Shown here piece by piece: positions 34,530-43,065 of a DNA stretch of 58,108 nt (within the stretch, counting starts at the first letter, position 1; every line of letters begins with the position of its first letter). The position numbers and the translations under genes were made by a program. Origin of the DNA: CAZEDU01 sp964511185 (GTDB taxonomy: Bacteria > Myxococcota > Myxococcia > Myxococcales > Myxococcaceae); the NCBI GenBank assembly GCA_964511185.1, contig CAZEDU010000016.1, forward strand, positions 1 through 58,108, read 5' to 3'. The notes beneath the pieces were generated by a model. That model was not told where the DNA came from. It ran no database searches and saw only the letters and a list, made by a program, of their open reading frames with translations.

Positions 34530-34939
34530 CACGGCTTCTTGGCCGCCGCGCGCGTCCGGCAGATGTCTTCCACCAGCGCCATCGACTCGTCGTCGAAGTT
34601 GACGAACTCGACGCCCATCCCGGCGGGCCGCGACGGGTCGCCCGGCGGGTTGACGTGCACCACGCGCCCCAACCCCTCGATGAGCTTCGAGCCGTCCTTC
34701 AAGGAGAACTGGAGGTAGAGCATCGTCCCCGTCTCCTTCGGCGTGTCGGTGCGGATGAACATGCCGCCCGGGGAGATGTTCACCGAGTACTCGGCGAGGA
34801 AGTCCTCGAGCGTGTTGAACCGATACTGCACGAGCAGCGAGAGCGGGGTCCGCTCGTGTCGCCTGCGTGTCGAGTCGTCGAGCTCGTCGGCCATCGCGTG
34901 GACGAGCATCCTAGAGCAGAAAGCACCTGAATCGATCAT
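34529..34939 (-). CDS. PilZ-domain protein (predicted c-di-GMP receptor)
   Basis: 136 residues from the ATG at 34939; a start at 34894 (MADELDD) would give 121. The PilZ signature is RRRHERTPLSLLVQY (RxxxR) and YSVNISPGGMFI, with NxSxxG in place of DxSxxG, then GMGVEFVNFDDES. It resembles the single-domain PilZ proteins common in myxobacteria. Its TGA overlaps the ATG of the histidine kinase, so coupling is likely. Asn for Asp in the second motif may weaken c-di-GMP binding but is found in other PilZ proteins. Confidence 0.9.
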   Translation of the reverse strand: MIDSGAFCSRMLVHAMADELDDSTRRRHERTPLSLLVQYRFNTLEDFLAEYSVNISPGGMFIRTDTPKETGTMLYLQFSLKDGSKLIEGLGRVVHVNPPGDPSRPAGMGVEFVNFDDESMALVEDICRTRAAAKKP

Positions 34940-34991
34940 CGCCTCGCAGGTTCTTTCGCCCGATCCGCGCCGGGGGATGTGTTGTCGCGCG

Positions 34992-36356
34992 CTACGGCTT
35001 CAGCAGCACTTCCAGCGCCTCGCCCAACGTCTCCACGCCAATCGGCTCGAGCTTGCGCTCGGTGAGCCGCTTCGCGCTGCCCTTGGGGAGCACCACCGAC
35101 CGAAAGCCCATCTTCACCGCCTCGGTGAGCCGCGGCTCGATTTGGCCGACCGCGCGCACCTCGCCGGCGAGACCGACCTCTCCGAGCACCAGGGTGTGCG
35201 GGTCGAGCGGCTTGTTGCGCAAGGACGACGCGAGCGCCGCGCACACGGCCAGGTCGGTCGCGGGCTCGGTGAGCTGCATGCCGCCCGCCACGTTCACGAA
35301 CAGGTCGCAGCCGACCAGCTCGACGTCGCCCTTCTTCTCGAGCACGGCGGCGAGCAGCGCCACGCGGTTGGAGTCGACCCCGATGGCGGTGCGGCGCGCG
35401 GTGCCGTAGCCGGTGGGGGACACGAGCGCCTGCACCTCGACCAGAATCGGCCGCGTGCCGTTCAGGGTCGACGTCACCACCGAGCCCGACTTGCCGGCGG
35501 GCCGCTCGGCCAGGAACAGCGCCGACGGGTCGGGCACCTCGGCCAGGCCCGCTCCCTTCATCTCGAACACGCCAATCTCGTTGGTCGACCCGAAGCGGTT
35601 CTTGTGCGCGCGCAGGATGCGGAACGGGTGGCCGCGCTCGCCTTCGAAGTACAGCACCGTGTCCACCATGTGCTCGAGCACGCGCGGACCGGCGATGGCG
35701 CCGTCCTTCGTCACGTGGCCCACGATGAAGGTGGGCACGCCGCTGCGCTTGGCGAAGGCCATCAGCCGGCCCGACACCTCGCGCACCTGCGTGATGCTGC
35801 CCGGCGCGCTCGAGAGCTCGGGCAGGAACATCGTCTGAATCGAGTCGATGACCAGCGCGCAGGGCTTCAAGGCCTCGGCAGCCGAGAGAATCTTGTCGGC
35901 GTCGGTCTCGGCGAACAGGTGCAAGGTCGGCGAGCGGATGCCGAGCCGCTCCGCGCGCATCTTGGTCTGCTTGAGCGACTCTTCACCCGAGACGTACAGC
36001 GCGGGTTGCTGGCGCGAGAGCCGGTCGATGGCGGCGAGCAGCAGCGTCGACTTGCCGATGCCGGGGTCGCCGCCGAGCAGCACCAGCGAGCCATCCACCA
36101 CGCCGCCGCCCAGCACCCGGTCGAGCTCCGCGATGCCGGTGGTCCGGCGCGCCTCCGCCTCGGACGAGACGTCTCGGAGCAGCACCGGCTTGGCGCTGCC
36201 GCCCGACGCGCCCCACGCGGGGCGCTTCTGATCATCGTTGACCTGCGTCTCTTCGACGAGCGAGCCCCAGGCGCCGCAGTCGGGGCACTTGCCCAGCCAC
36301 TTCGCCGTCTGCAGCCCGCACGCCTGACACGCGTAGAACGTCTTCGCTTTGGCCAT
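34992..36356 (-). CDS. radA: DNA repair protein RadA
   Basis: 454 residues. Four-Cys zinc ribbon at the N-terminus (C10, C13, C24, C27), RecA-like ATPase with Walker A GGDPGIGKST, the RadA-specific KNRFG motif (RAHKNRFGSTNEIG) and a C-terminal Lon-like domain (TRPILVEVQALV, DLFVNVAGGM, GEVGLAGEVRAV). RadA drives branch migration in recombinational repair. An inverted repeat GCACCCC/GGGGTGC (36357-36392) lies directly upstream of the start and may be an operator or the end of the preceding transcript. Confidence 0.97.
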   Translation of the reverse strand: MAKAKTFYACQACGLQTAKWLGKCPDCGAWGSLVEETQVNDDQKRPAWGASGGSAKPVLLRDVSSEAEARRTTGIAELDRVLGGGVVDGSLVLLGGDPGIGKSTLLLAAIDRLSRQQPALYVSGEESLKQTKMRAERLGIRSPTLHLFAETDADKILSAAEALKPCALVIDSIQTMFLPELSSAPGSITQVREVSGRLMAFAKRSGVPTFIVGHVTKDGAIAGPRVLEHMVDTVLYFEGERGHPFRILRAHKNRFGSTNEIGVFEMKGAGLAEVPDPSALFLAERPAGKSGSVVTSTLNGTRPILVEVQALVSPTGYGTARRTAIGVDSNRVALLAAVLEKKGDVELVGCDLFVNVAGGMQLTEPATDLAVCAALASSLRNKPLDPHTLVLGEVGLAGEVRAVGQIEPRLTEAVKMGFRSVVLPKGSAKRLTERKLEPIGVETLGEALEVLLKP

Positions 36357-36409
36357 GCACCCCGTTTAGCGCACGGCTCTGACGTGGGGTGCGCAGGGCC
36401 GCTGAAATG

Positions 36410-37339
36410 TCACGGCGGTCCTTCGCCGTGCCCACCGAAGATGGCCGCGTTGCGGAGCACCTTGTCCATGCCGGGGCCATAGTCGTAGAGACCGCCATCT
36501 GGCGTGAGGTAGTAGCCGAGGCCGGTGTTCAGATGAATGATGCGCGCGCCGCCGTCGAGCTCGATGAACGACACCATCGGTAGGCCGGCAGGAGCATCGC
36601 CTCCGGTGCCTGTCGAGGTGATGACGACCTGGGTTTCGGGCAGCACACCGGCGTCGGTCCATCCACCGTACGAGGCAGCGCTCGAGACATCGCGCGCGAG
36701 CGGGTGATTCGGCTGGTCGATGGTCAGGTCGCCGGCGTATTCGCCGTAGTCGGTTGAGAGCGACACCGGCAGCAGCGAATAGGGCGGCACGTTCGGCGGG
36801 TCACCGTCCGCGACATTCCACCCGCCCCATTCTGTACGAACGAGCCCGCCGCCCGAAGCGACGAACTGATTGAGCGCGATTTCGCCCTCCGGCAAGAGAT
36901 CATCCGAGTAGTAATTAGCCTGCAGCCAGTAGACGACGTCGACGCTTCCTCCATCAGACGTCGTCAGGCCACCATCCCAAGCGAAGTAGACGGGCCCGAG
37001 CGTGACGTCCAGGCCAGCGTCGAGCAACGCGAGCTCGACGCTGGGGCCGTTGCGATCGAGCGGCGCTTCGTCATCATCGAGAATCAACACGCGCACGCTG
37101 CGGCACACCGCTGATGCTCCGCTCCCCTCGCATCGCTGACCAAAGGCGCAGGTCCCGCAACCGTTACCTGGGCCACCATCCCCCGCATCTGCGCTGCCAC
37201 CATCGGTGCCCTGGTTGTTCCCGCCGTCTTGTGAGCCCGAGTCTTCATTCGTGCCCGCGTCGTCGTGCTGCGAATTTTCAGAAGGGCAGGCCGACAACAG
37301 CAGCATCGCGATGGAGCCAACCAGCAGGGGCTTTGACAT
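36410..37339 (-). CDS. Lipoprotein with flavodoxin/ThuA-like fold, Asp/Gly-rich linker
   Basis: 309 residues; lipobox AMLLLSACPS. An Asp/Gly/Asn-rich disordered linker (~25-58) leads to a Cys pair (NGCGTCAFGQRC) and then a likely alpha/beta domain (VRVLILDDDEAPLDRNG, DVVYWLQANYYSDD, ALNQFVASGGGLVRTEWG) resembling ThuA or glutamine-amidotransferase-like folds that lack the catalytic Cys. Such a linker is typical of myxobacterial secreted lipoproteins. It lies upstream of radA on the same strand, but the gap suggests separate transcription. The function is unknown. Confidence 0.75.
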   Translation of the reverse strand: MSKPLLVGSIAMLLLSACPSENSQHDDAGTNEDSGSQDGGNNQGTDGGSADAGDGGPGNGCGTCAFGQRCEGSGASAVCRSVRVLILDDDEAPLDRNGPSVELALLDAGLDVTLGPVYFAWDGGLTTSDGGSVDVVYWLQANYYSDDLLPEGEIALNQFVASGGGLVRTEWGGWNVADGDPPNVPPYSLLPVSLSTDYGEYAGDLTIDQPNHPLARDVSSAASYGGWTDAGVLPETQVVITSTGTGGDAPAGLPMVSFIELDGGARIIHLNTGLGYYLTPDGGLYDYGPGMDKVLRNAAIFGGHGEGPP

Positions 37340-37369
37340 AGGCCCTGATGATGTTGCGACTCCGCGACG

Positions 37370-37633
37370 GTGGGAAGAAATTGGAGCGGCCCCAGCGGCG
37401 GCCCGAGCCGAGCGGCGACTCCGTCGTGTGGCGAATCGAAGCTCCGCGAGTTCATCCCGCTGCTGATGCGCGCTCGTGAAGAGCGCTTGGTCCGCGCGAT
37501 TGCCGAATCCCCCGCGACGAAGATCGTGGTGCTCTACGGCGCGGGTCACCTTCCGAGCGTTCTCCATTCGCTGGAGGACTTGGAGACCGGCTGGAGAGAG
37601 GTCAGCCGCCGAGAGCTACCGGACGGCCAGTAG
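37370..37633 (+). pseudogene. Remnant of a TraB/GumN-like protein (C-terminal part only)
   Basis: An 87-codon open frame ending at TAG 37633. Its last ~55 codons encode REERLVRAIAESP, IVVLYGAGHLPSVLHSL and LETGWREV. This matches the conserved end of TraB/GumN-type and related proteins (Arg-rich helix, then GAGHL). The rest of such a protein is missing: upstream lies only the divergent lipoprotein gene. I read it as a decayed gene end, though a very short functional protein cannot be excluded. Confidence 0.45.
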
Positions 37634-37643
37634 CAACTGGTCT

Positions 37644-38300
37644 CTACGGCGTCACGCAGCCACAACCGCACGCGTTCGAGAAGTACTTCTCGGGCGGCGG
37701 GCAGACAATGAACGCCGCCGCGCACTTCTTCGTGTCGGTGTAGAGGACGTTCACGTTCGGCGGAAACACGCACGCAGGCGCTCCCGCATCGCCCGGGTCA
37801 ATTCCGCCGTCGAAGCCTGTGCCACCGTCGAAGGTGGGGAGACCGCCATCGCCCTTCTCTTCGATGCAGCCGCACCCGCAGTCGTCAGAGAAGTAGCGTT
37901 CGTCGTGGTCGCAGACGAAGTCGAGCAGTTGGCATTGGTACAGGTCCATCGCGGCGTAGCGAACGCCCGGCGCGGTCGGCCCGTAGCAAAAGCCACCATC
38001 GGGGTTGTGGGTGCCGCCGTCGAGCGGAGGCGCGCAGCCGCAGCCGCAGTCATTTCCGAAGTACTGATCCGGCGGCACGCAAGTGAACTTCGCCGCCGCG
38101 CATTTCTCCGGGCCTTCCAGCGTCAGAGTGGCGTTCGCCGGAAAGCGGCACACCGGCCCCGCGTCGACAGTGCATCCGGGGTCGGCGCCGCCGACGCCTG
38201 ACAAGATGACCGAGTCACCTTCCAGTCCATCTCGCGTCTGACCGAGCCCGCAGGCGAGCAACAAACAACAGGCAACCGAGACGACAGAAAGCTTCAGCAT
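37644..38300 (-). CDS. Lipoprotein with three CGCGC modules
   Basis: 218 residues; lipobox LLLACG. Three modules repeat a pattern of roughly Phe/Cys, KCAAAxFxC or similar, YF..., then CGCGC: YFGNDCGCGCAPP, YFSDDCGCGCIEE and YFSNACGCGCVTP. Asp/Gly-rich linkers (DGGTGFDGGIDPGDAG) join them. The even spacing suggests three small disulfide-bonded or metal-binding knots. It is not a MYXO-CTERM tail because no membrane helix follows. I do not recognise the family. Confidence 0.8.
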   Translation of the reverse strand: MLKLSVVSVACCLLLACGLGQTRDGLEGDSVILSGVGGADPGCTVDAGPVCRFPANATLTLEGPEKCAAAKFTCVPPDQYFGNDCGCGCAPPLDGGTHNPDGGFCYGPTAPGVRYAAMDLYQCQLLDFVCDHDERYFSDDCGCGCIEEKGDGGLPTFDGGTGFDGGIDPGDAGAPACVFPPNVNVLYTDTKKCAAAFIVCPPPEKYFSNACGCGCVTP

Positions 38301-38614
38301 GGCTTGGGGCTCCGACCGAAAAGAGAAATCCGGTCGACGCCAAAGCAAACGGGATACCGAGTCGCTCATCAGAGAAGTCGCGCGTTTATTCTCTCTCGCG
38401 CTCTCGACTATTCGCGGTGGCATCAGAATTCTGCGAAGTGACGCTCGAGCTGCAGGCCAAACGTGGCGAGCGAAGAAGCGCGGGTTGCGCCCTACGGCAC
38501 TGGGCGTTTCGATGATGGGAATGAACCCGCTGAGCGTATGGGCATGGTCATCGCTTTGTTGTCGCTCTCTGGGCGTGTGGACACGTGCACACGGCAGTGG
38601 ACGAACCGAACCGG
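38301..38614. other. Non-coding gap upstream of the CGCGC lipoprotein
   Basis: 314 bases, noticeably less GC-rich than the surroundings near 38390-38410 (TTTATTCTCTC, GACTATTCGCG). I see no gene; it probably holds the promoter of the leftward lipoprotein gene. Confidence 0.5.
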
Positions 38615-39037
38615 CTACAGGTGGAGGTCGCCGGCGGCTTCGGGCTGATAGACGACGGAGAGCACCCGGATGGTCCGCATGCGGTCTCCTGGAACCGGCC
38701 ACTCGATGACCTGACCCTTCGTCGCGCCGAGCAACGCCATGCCCACCGGCGCGAGGACGGAAATCTTCGACTGCGAGACGTCGGCCTCCTGCGGGTACAC
38801 GAGCGTGACTTCGCGCTGCTCGCTGGAGTCCACCATCTCGAACACCACGCGCGAGCGCATGGTCACGACGTCCTTGGGCAGCTCGTGCTGGTGGTACAGC
38901 TGCGCGCGCGCGAGCTCGAAGTCGAGCATCTCGGCGGCGTGGCGCTGGGCGCCCTCGAGGTAGCGGTCGACCACGGCGCGCAGGCGAGAGAAGTCTTCGT
39001 GCGTGAGGAGGATGGGAGGGCGTTGAGACGGACGCAT
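38615..39037 (-). CDS. rnk: Rnk/GreA-C-terminal-domain protein
   Basis: 140 residues. An N-terminal helical pair (THEDFSRLRAVVDRYLEGAQ) is followed by the FKBP-like GreA/GreB C-terminal fold: VTMRSRVVFEM, VTLVYPQEADVSQSKISVLAPVGMALLGATKGQ. Rnk-type proteins of this length bind RNA polymerase or modulate nucleoside diphosphate kinase. The acidic tip of true GreA is absent, so it is not a transcript-cleavage factor. It is divergent from the bio operon. Confidence 0.85.
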   Translation of the reverse strand: MRPSQRPPILLTHEDFSRLRAVVDRYLEGAQRHAAEMLDFELARAQLYHQHELPKDVVTMRSRVVFEMVDSSEQREVTLVYPQEADVSQSKISVLAPVGMALLGATKGQVIEWPVPGDRMRTIRVLSVVYQPEAAGDLHL

Positions 39038-39404
39038 AGGGGGTTCCAGGCGGACGGGGTCCGGTTGCGGGTGAGAGACAAAGTAAGGAGGGGTCGGCGC
39101 TACGGCAGGTGTTTCAGGCCGCAGCGCGTGGATCAGGGAAGGACTGATCTCGACTCGTGAGGGCTCCCACGCTCAGCGCGCCGACGGTGCTTTGGGCTGT
39201 GAGAGGGAGGGGACCCGCCACGACTTGCTCTCGATCAGAAAGAGACAAAGCAAAATAGCGGCAGCCCATGACTCTCGCAATGCGTTCCGCTCCGACGGTT
39301 CGCCAGTCGTCCTTCGGGGCCTACTTCTGGGAGGGCGTTTGGTCATCGAGTCGACGTTCGGCCCCTGCACCCTCGGGGCAAGACCGGCCCGCTTCTGCCC
39401 CCAC
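39038..39404. other. Intergenic region between rnk and the bio operator
   Basis: This stretch is upstream of both rnk (leftward) and the bio genes. I find no gene with a plausible start and no RNA structure I can name. The bio operator and promoter begin at 39405. Confidence 0.4.
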
Positions 39405-39442
39405 GACTCGTCAACCATCCTGGACCAATTGGTTGACAAGTC
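39405..39442 (+). promoter_or_regulatory. Predicted BirA (biotin repressor) operator
   Basis: Arms GACTCGTCAACC (39405-39416) and GGTTGACAAGTC (39431-39442) are inverted repeats matching at 11 of 12 positions, 14 bases apart. This fits the known BirA site pattern TTGTmAACC-N14/15-GGTTkACAA. The right arm contains a TTGACA -35 box, so BirA-biotinyl-AMP bound here would block transcription of the bio genes when biotin is plentiful. Confidence 0.8.
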
Positions 39443-39461
39443 TTTTTCGCCTGTCTATTCG
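39433..39461 (+). promoter_or_regulatory. Predicted sigma-70-type promoter of bioBFAD
   Basis: A perfect TTGACA (39433-39438) is followed after 17 bases by TATTCG (39456-39461), a weak -10. It lies 38 bases before the bioB GTG, which is preceded by GGAGG at 39488-39492. The -35 box sits inside the BirA operator. Confidence 0.6.
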
Positions 39462-39498
39462 GGCGCTTGTCCCGCTTCATTTCCTCCGGAGGACCAAC

Positions 39499-40542
39499 GT
39501 GTCCGAGCTTGCTGCCTCGTTTCACGGCCACGCGCACCATGCGCATCGGCCGCTTCCGCCCGAAGGCGTGGCGGTGCGGCACGACTGGACCTTGGAGGAA
39601 GTGAAGGCGATTCACCAGCTGCCGCTGCTCGAGCTCCTCTACCGGGCGCAGACGGTCCACCGCCAAGTCTTCACCGAGCAGAAGGTGCAGCTGTGCTCGT
39701 TGCTGTCCATCAAGACCGGCGGCTGTCCGGAAGACTGCGCCTACTGCCCGCAGGCGGCGCGCTACCAGACCGGGGTGAAGGCCGAGAAGCTGATGTCGCC
39801 GACGCAAGTGATGGAGGCGGCGCAGAAGGCGAAGGCCGCCGGCGCGACGCGCTTCTGCATGGGCGCGGCGTGGCGTGAGGTGAAGGACGGGCCGCAGTTC
39901 GAGCAGGTGCTCGACATGGTGCGCGGGGTGCGGCGGCTGGGGCTCGAGGCGTGCTGCACGCTGGGCATGCTGAGCGAGCGCCAGGCGCAGCGGCTGAAGG
40001 ATGCGGGCCTCACCGCGTACAACCACAACCTCGACACCTCGGAAGAGCACTACGGCGACATCATCTCCACGCGCACGTACCAAGACCGGCTCGACACGCT
40101 CAAGCGCGTGCGCGACGCCGGCATCTCGGTCTGCTCGGGCGGCATCATCGGTATGGGCGAGAGCATCGACGACCGCTGCCGCATGCTGCTCACGCTCGCC
40201 AACCAGGCGCTGCACCCCGAGTCGGTGCCGATCAACGCGCTGGTCCCCGTCGAAGGCACGCCGCTCCAGGCCCAGTCCCCGGTCAAGCCGATCGAGCTGG
40301 TCCGGATGATCGCCACCGCGCGCATCCTGATGCCGGCGGCGATGGTGCGGCTGTCGGCCGGCCGCTTGAGCCTGTCCCAAGAGGCGCAGCTGCTCTGCAT
40401 GGCGGCGGGAGCGAACTCCATCTTCTTCGGAGAGAAGCTGCTCACCACCGACAACCCCGAATACAACGACGACATGGCGCTGCTCGCCGAGGCCGGCATC
40501 CAGCCGCTCGAGCCGAACACGCGCCCGTCGCCGCAGAGCTAA
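39499..40542 (+). CDS. bioB: Biotin synthase
   Basis: 347 residues from the GTG at 39499, chosen because GGAGG lies 6 bases upstream and the promoter lies upstream of that. The radical-SAM motif GGCPEDCAYCPQA carries the C-x3-C-x2-C cluster. YNHNLDTSEEHYGDI, GGIIGMGES and VRLSAGR are further BioB signatures. It inserts sulfur into dethiobiotin, the last step of biotin synthesis. First gene of bioB-bioF-bioA-bioD; bioF follows after 8 bases. Confidence 0.97.
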   Translation: MSELAASFHGHAHHAHRPLPPEGVAVRHDWTLEEVKAIHQLPLLELLYRAQTVHRQVFTEQKVQLCSLLSIKTGGCPEDCAYCPQAARYQTGVKAEKLMSPTQVMEAAQKAKAAGATRFCMGAAWREVKDGPQFEQVLDMVRGVRRLGLEACCTLGMLSERQAQRLKDAGLTAYNHNLDTSEEHYGDIISTRTYQDRLDTLKRVRDAGISVCSGGIIGMGESIDDRCRMLLTLANQALHPESVPINALVPVEGTPLQAQSPVKPIELVRMIATARILMPAAMVRLSAGRLSLSQEAQLLCMAAGANSIFFGEKLLTTDNPEYNDDMALLAEAGIQPLEPNTRPSPQS

Positions 40543-40550
40543 GCGCCCAC

Positions 40551-41711
40551 ATGCCGTCTTCCGTCGCCACAGGTTGGGCGCGCGAGGCGCTCGCCGCGCT
40601 CGAGCGCGATGGGCTCTTGCGGCAGCTCGAGCCGCTCGAGTCGCCGCAGGGGCCGGTCGTCACCATCGCCGGTGTCCCGCTCGTCAACTTCTCCTCGAAC
40701 GACTACCTGGGCCTCGCGGCCGACAAGCGCGTGACCGACGCCGCGTCGCGCGCGGTGGAGCTGCACGGGCTGGGCGCCGGCGCTTCCCGCCTGGTGGTGG
40801 GCGACTTCACCGCGCACCAGGCGCTGGAGAAAGAGCTCGCGGCCTTCATGGAGACCGAGAGCGCGCTGCTCTTCGGCACCGGGTACCAGGCCAACGTCGG
40901 GACGCTTTCGGCGCTGTGCGGTGAAGGGGACGTCATCTTCTCGGACGCGCTCAACCACGCCTCGCTCATCGACGGCTGTCGGCTCTCGCGCGCGAAGGTG
41001 GTGGTGTACCCGCACTCCGACGTGGAGGCCCTGGCCCGCCTGATGGACGAGCACCCCGGGCGGCGGCGGCTCATCGTCACCGACGCGGTCTTCTCGATGG
41101 ACGGGGACCTGGCGCCGGTGCGCGCGCTCGACGCGCTCGCCAAGGCGCGCGGGGCGGCGCTGCTGGTGGACGAGGCGCACTCGGTGGGCGTGCTGGGGCC
41201 GCGCGGCGCGGGCTTGTGCGCGGCGCAGCAGGTCCGGCCCGACGTGCGCATCGGCACGTTGGGCAAGGCGCTCGGGACGTTCGGGGCGTACGCCGCGACG
41301 AGCGCGCCGGTGCGCGCTCTCTTGATTCACAAGGCGCGCTCGCTGGTGTTCTCCACCGCGCTGCCGCCGGCGGTGTGCGTGGCCGCGTCGCGCGCGCTCG
41401 CGCTGCTCCAGGACGAGTCGATCCGCGCGCGGCTGTGGCGGAACATCGAGCGGTTCGCCGCGGGCGCGAGGGAGCTGGGCTGGAACGTCGAGACGCGCAG
41501 CGCGATCTTCCCGCTCGTCGTCGGCGAGCCGCGCCGCGCCGTGGATCTCGCGGCCGAGCTGCGGCGGCGCGGCATCCTGGCCAAGCCCATTCGTCCGCCC
41601 ACCGTGCCGGTGGGCACCAGCCGCCTGCGCTTCGCGCTCTCCGCGGCGCACCACGACGCGCACGTGGAGCTGGCGCTCGCCGCGCTGGCGGCGGTGCGCA
41701 AAGAAAGTTGA
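40551..41711 (+). CDS. bioF: 8-amino-7-oxononanoate synthase
   Basis: 386 residues. A PLP-dependent fold type I enzyme with NFSSNDYLGLA, GAGASRLVVGDF, DALNHASLIDG, VTDAVFSMDGDLAPV, LLVDEAHSVGVLG and the PLP Lys in IGTLGKALGTFGAY. It condenses pimeloyl thioester with alanine. It lies 8 bases after bioB and 7 before bioA, so the genes share one transcript. Confidence 0.97.
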   Translation: MPSSVATGWAREALAALERDGLLRQLEPLESPQGPVVTIAGVPLVNFSSNDYLGLAADKRVTDAASRAVELHGLGAGASRLVVGDFTAHQALEKELAAFMETESALLFGTGYQANVGTLSALCGEGDVIFSDALNHASLIDGCRLSRAKVVVYPHSDVEALARLMDEHPGRRRLIVTDAVFSMDGDLAPVRALDALAKARGAALLVDEAHSVGVLGPRGAGLCAAQQVRPDVRIGTLGKALGTFGAYAATSAPVRALLIHKARSLVFSTALPPAVCVAASRALALLQDESIRARLWRNIERFAAGARELGWNVETRSAIFPLVVGEPRRAVDLAAELRRRGILAKPIRPPTVPVGTSRLRFALSAAHHDAHVELALAALAAVRKES

Positions 41712-41718
41712 GCGCTTC

Positions 41719-43065
41719 ATGGCGGACCGTACCCGCGCGCTGCTCGAGCTGGACCGCGCCCACCTGTGGCACCCGTTCACGCAGATGCAGGTGTGGCCCG
41801 ACGACGAGCCGCTCGTGATTGAAGCGGCGGAAGGCAACTACCTCATCGACACGCGCGGGCGGCGCTACTTCGACGGCGTGTCGTCGCTGTGGGTGACGGT
41901 GCACGGGCACCGCAAGCGAGAGCTCGACGACGCGGTGCGCGCGCAGCTCGACAAGGTCGCGCACTCCACGCTGCTCGGCCTGTCGTCGGTGCCGGCCATC
42001 GAGCTGGCGGCCCGGCTGTGCGCGCTCGCGCCCCAAGGCCTGAACAAGGTCTTCTACTCGGACAGCGGCTCCACCGCGGTGGAGATCGCGCTCAAGATGG
42101 CCTACCAGTACTGGCGCCAGAAGGGGCGCCCCGAGAAGAGCCGCTTCGCCGCGCTGGCCGAGGCGTACCACGGCGACACGGTCGGCTCGGTGAGCGTCGG
42201 CGGCATCGACCTGTTTCACCAAATCTTCCGCGGGCTGCTCTTCGAGGTCGAGCGCATTCCCACGCCGTACGCGTACCGGTGGGAGGGCGAAGGGGATTGC
42301 GGCGAGGCCGCGCTCCAGGCCGCGGCGCGCCTGTTCGAGGAGAAGGGCCACACGCTGGCCGCGCTCGTCATCGAGCCGTTGGTGCAGGGCGCGGCGGGGA
42401 TGTTGACGCAGCCGAAGGGGTTTCTGGCGCGGCTCGCGGCGCTGTGCCGGAAGCACGAGGTGCTGCTCATCTGCGACGAGGTGGCGACGGGCTTCGGGCG
42501 CACGGGCACCTTGTTCGCGGTGGAGCAGGAAGGGGTGAGGCCGGACCTGTTGTGCCTCGCGAAGGGAATCACCGGCGGGTATCTGCCGCTCGCGGCGACC
42601 TTGGCGACGGATGAGGTCTACGGCGCGTTCCTGGGCGCGGTGGCCGACAAGCGGACGTTCTTCCACGGCCACACGTACACGGGGAACCCGCTCGCGTGCG
42701 CCGCGGCGCTGGCGAGCTTGGACCTGTTCGAGTCGGAGAAGACGCTGGAGAAGATGAAGCCGTCGGTCGAGGCGCTGACGGAGGGGTTACGGGAGGTCGC
42801 CGGGCTCTCGCACGTCGGCGAGGTGCGCCAGCGCGGCTTCATGGTGGGCATCGAGCTGGTGCGCGACCGAGGGACGAAGGAGGAGTATTCGTACGGCGAG
42901 CGTCAGGGACAGCGCGTGTGCTGGGCGGCGCGGAAGCAGGGCGTGCTCCTGCGGCCGCTCGGCAACGTGGTGGTGCTGATGCCGCCCTTGTCGACGACGG
43001 TGGAGGAGGCGCGCATGCTGACGCGCGTGGTGCGGGAAGCCATCGTCGAAGTCTGCGGGGCGTGA
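41719..43065 (+). CDS. bioA: Adenosylmethionine-8-amino-7-oxononanoate aminotransferase
   Basis: 448 residues. HLWHPFTQMQVW at the N-terminus is characteristic of BioA. GVSSLWVTVHGH, FYSDSGSTAVEIALKMA, LLICDEVATGFGRTG, PLP Lys in CLAKGITGGYLPLA and HTYTGNPLACAAA complete the class III aminotransferase signature. It makes 7,8-diaminononanoate. The amino donor (SAM, or lysine as in BioK) cannot be decided by eye. Its TGA overlaps the bioD ATG as TGATG. Confidence 0.96.
   Translation: MADRTRALLELDRAHLWHPFTQMQVWPDDEPLVIEAAEGNYLIDTRGRRYFDGVSSLWVTVHGHRKRELDDAVRAQLDKVAHSTLLGLSSVPAIELAARLCALAPQGLNKVFYSDSGSTAVEIALKMAYQYWRQKGRPEKSRFAALAEAYHGDTVGSVSVGGIDLFHQIFRGLLFEVERIPTPYAYRWEGEGDCGEAALQAAARLFEEKGHTLAALVIEPLVQGAAGMLTQPKGFLARLAALCRKHEVLLICDEVATGFGRTGTLFAVEQEGVRPDLLCLAKGITGGYLPLAATLATDEVYGAFLGAVADKRTFFHGHTYTGNPLACAAALASLDLFESEKTLEKMKPSVEALTEGLREVAGLSHVGEVRQRGFMVGIELVRDRGTKEEYSYGERQGQRVCWAARKQGVLLRPLGNVVVLMPPLSTTVEEARMLTRVVREAIVEVCGA

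Noticed and set aside
37370..37460. Full gene start for the TraB/GumN-like fragment
   Set aside because: The first ~30 codons after the GTG are Gly/Pro/Arg-rich and unlike the family; the rest of the domain is missing.
37644..37680. MYXO-CTERM tail on the CGCGC lipoprotein
   Set aside because: CGCGC is followed by only three residues, with no membrane helix or Arg cluster.
38299..38709. Possible plus-strand gene opposite the CGCGC lipoprotein start and rnk
   Set aside because: No ribosome site or motif, Arg/Ser-rich composition, and it runs antisense into rnk.
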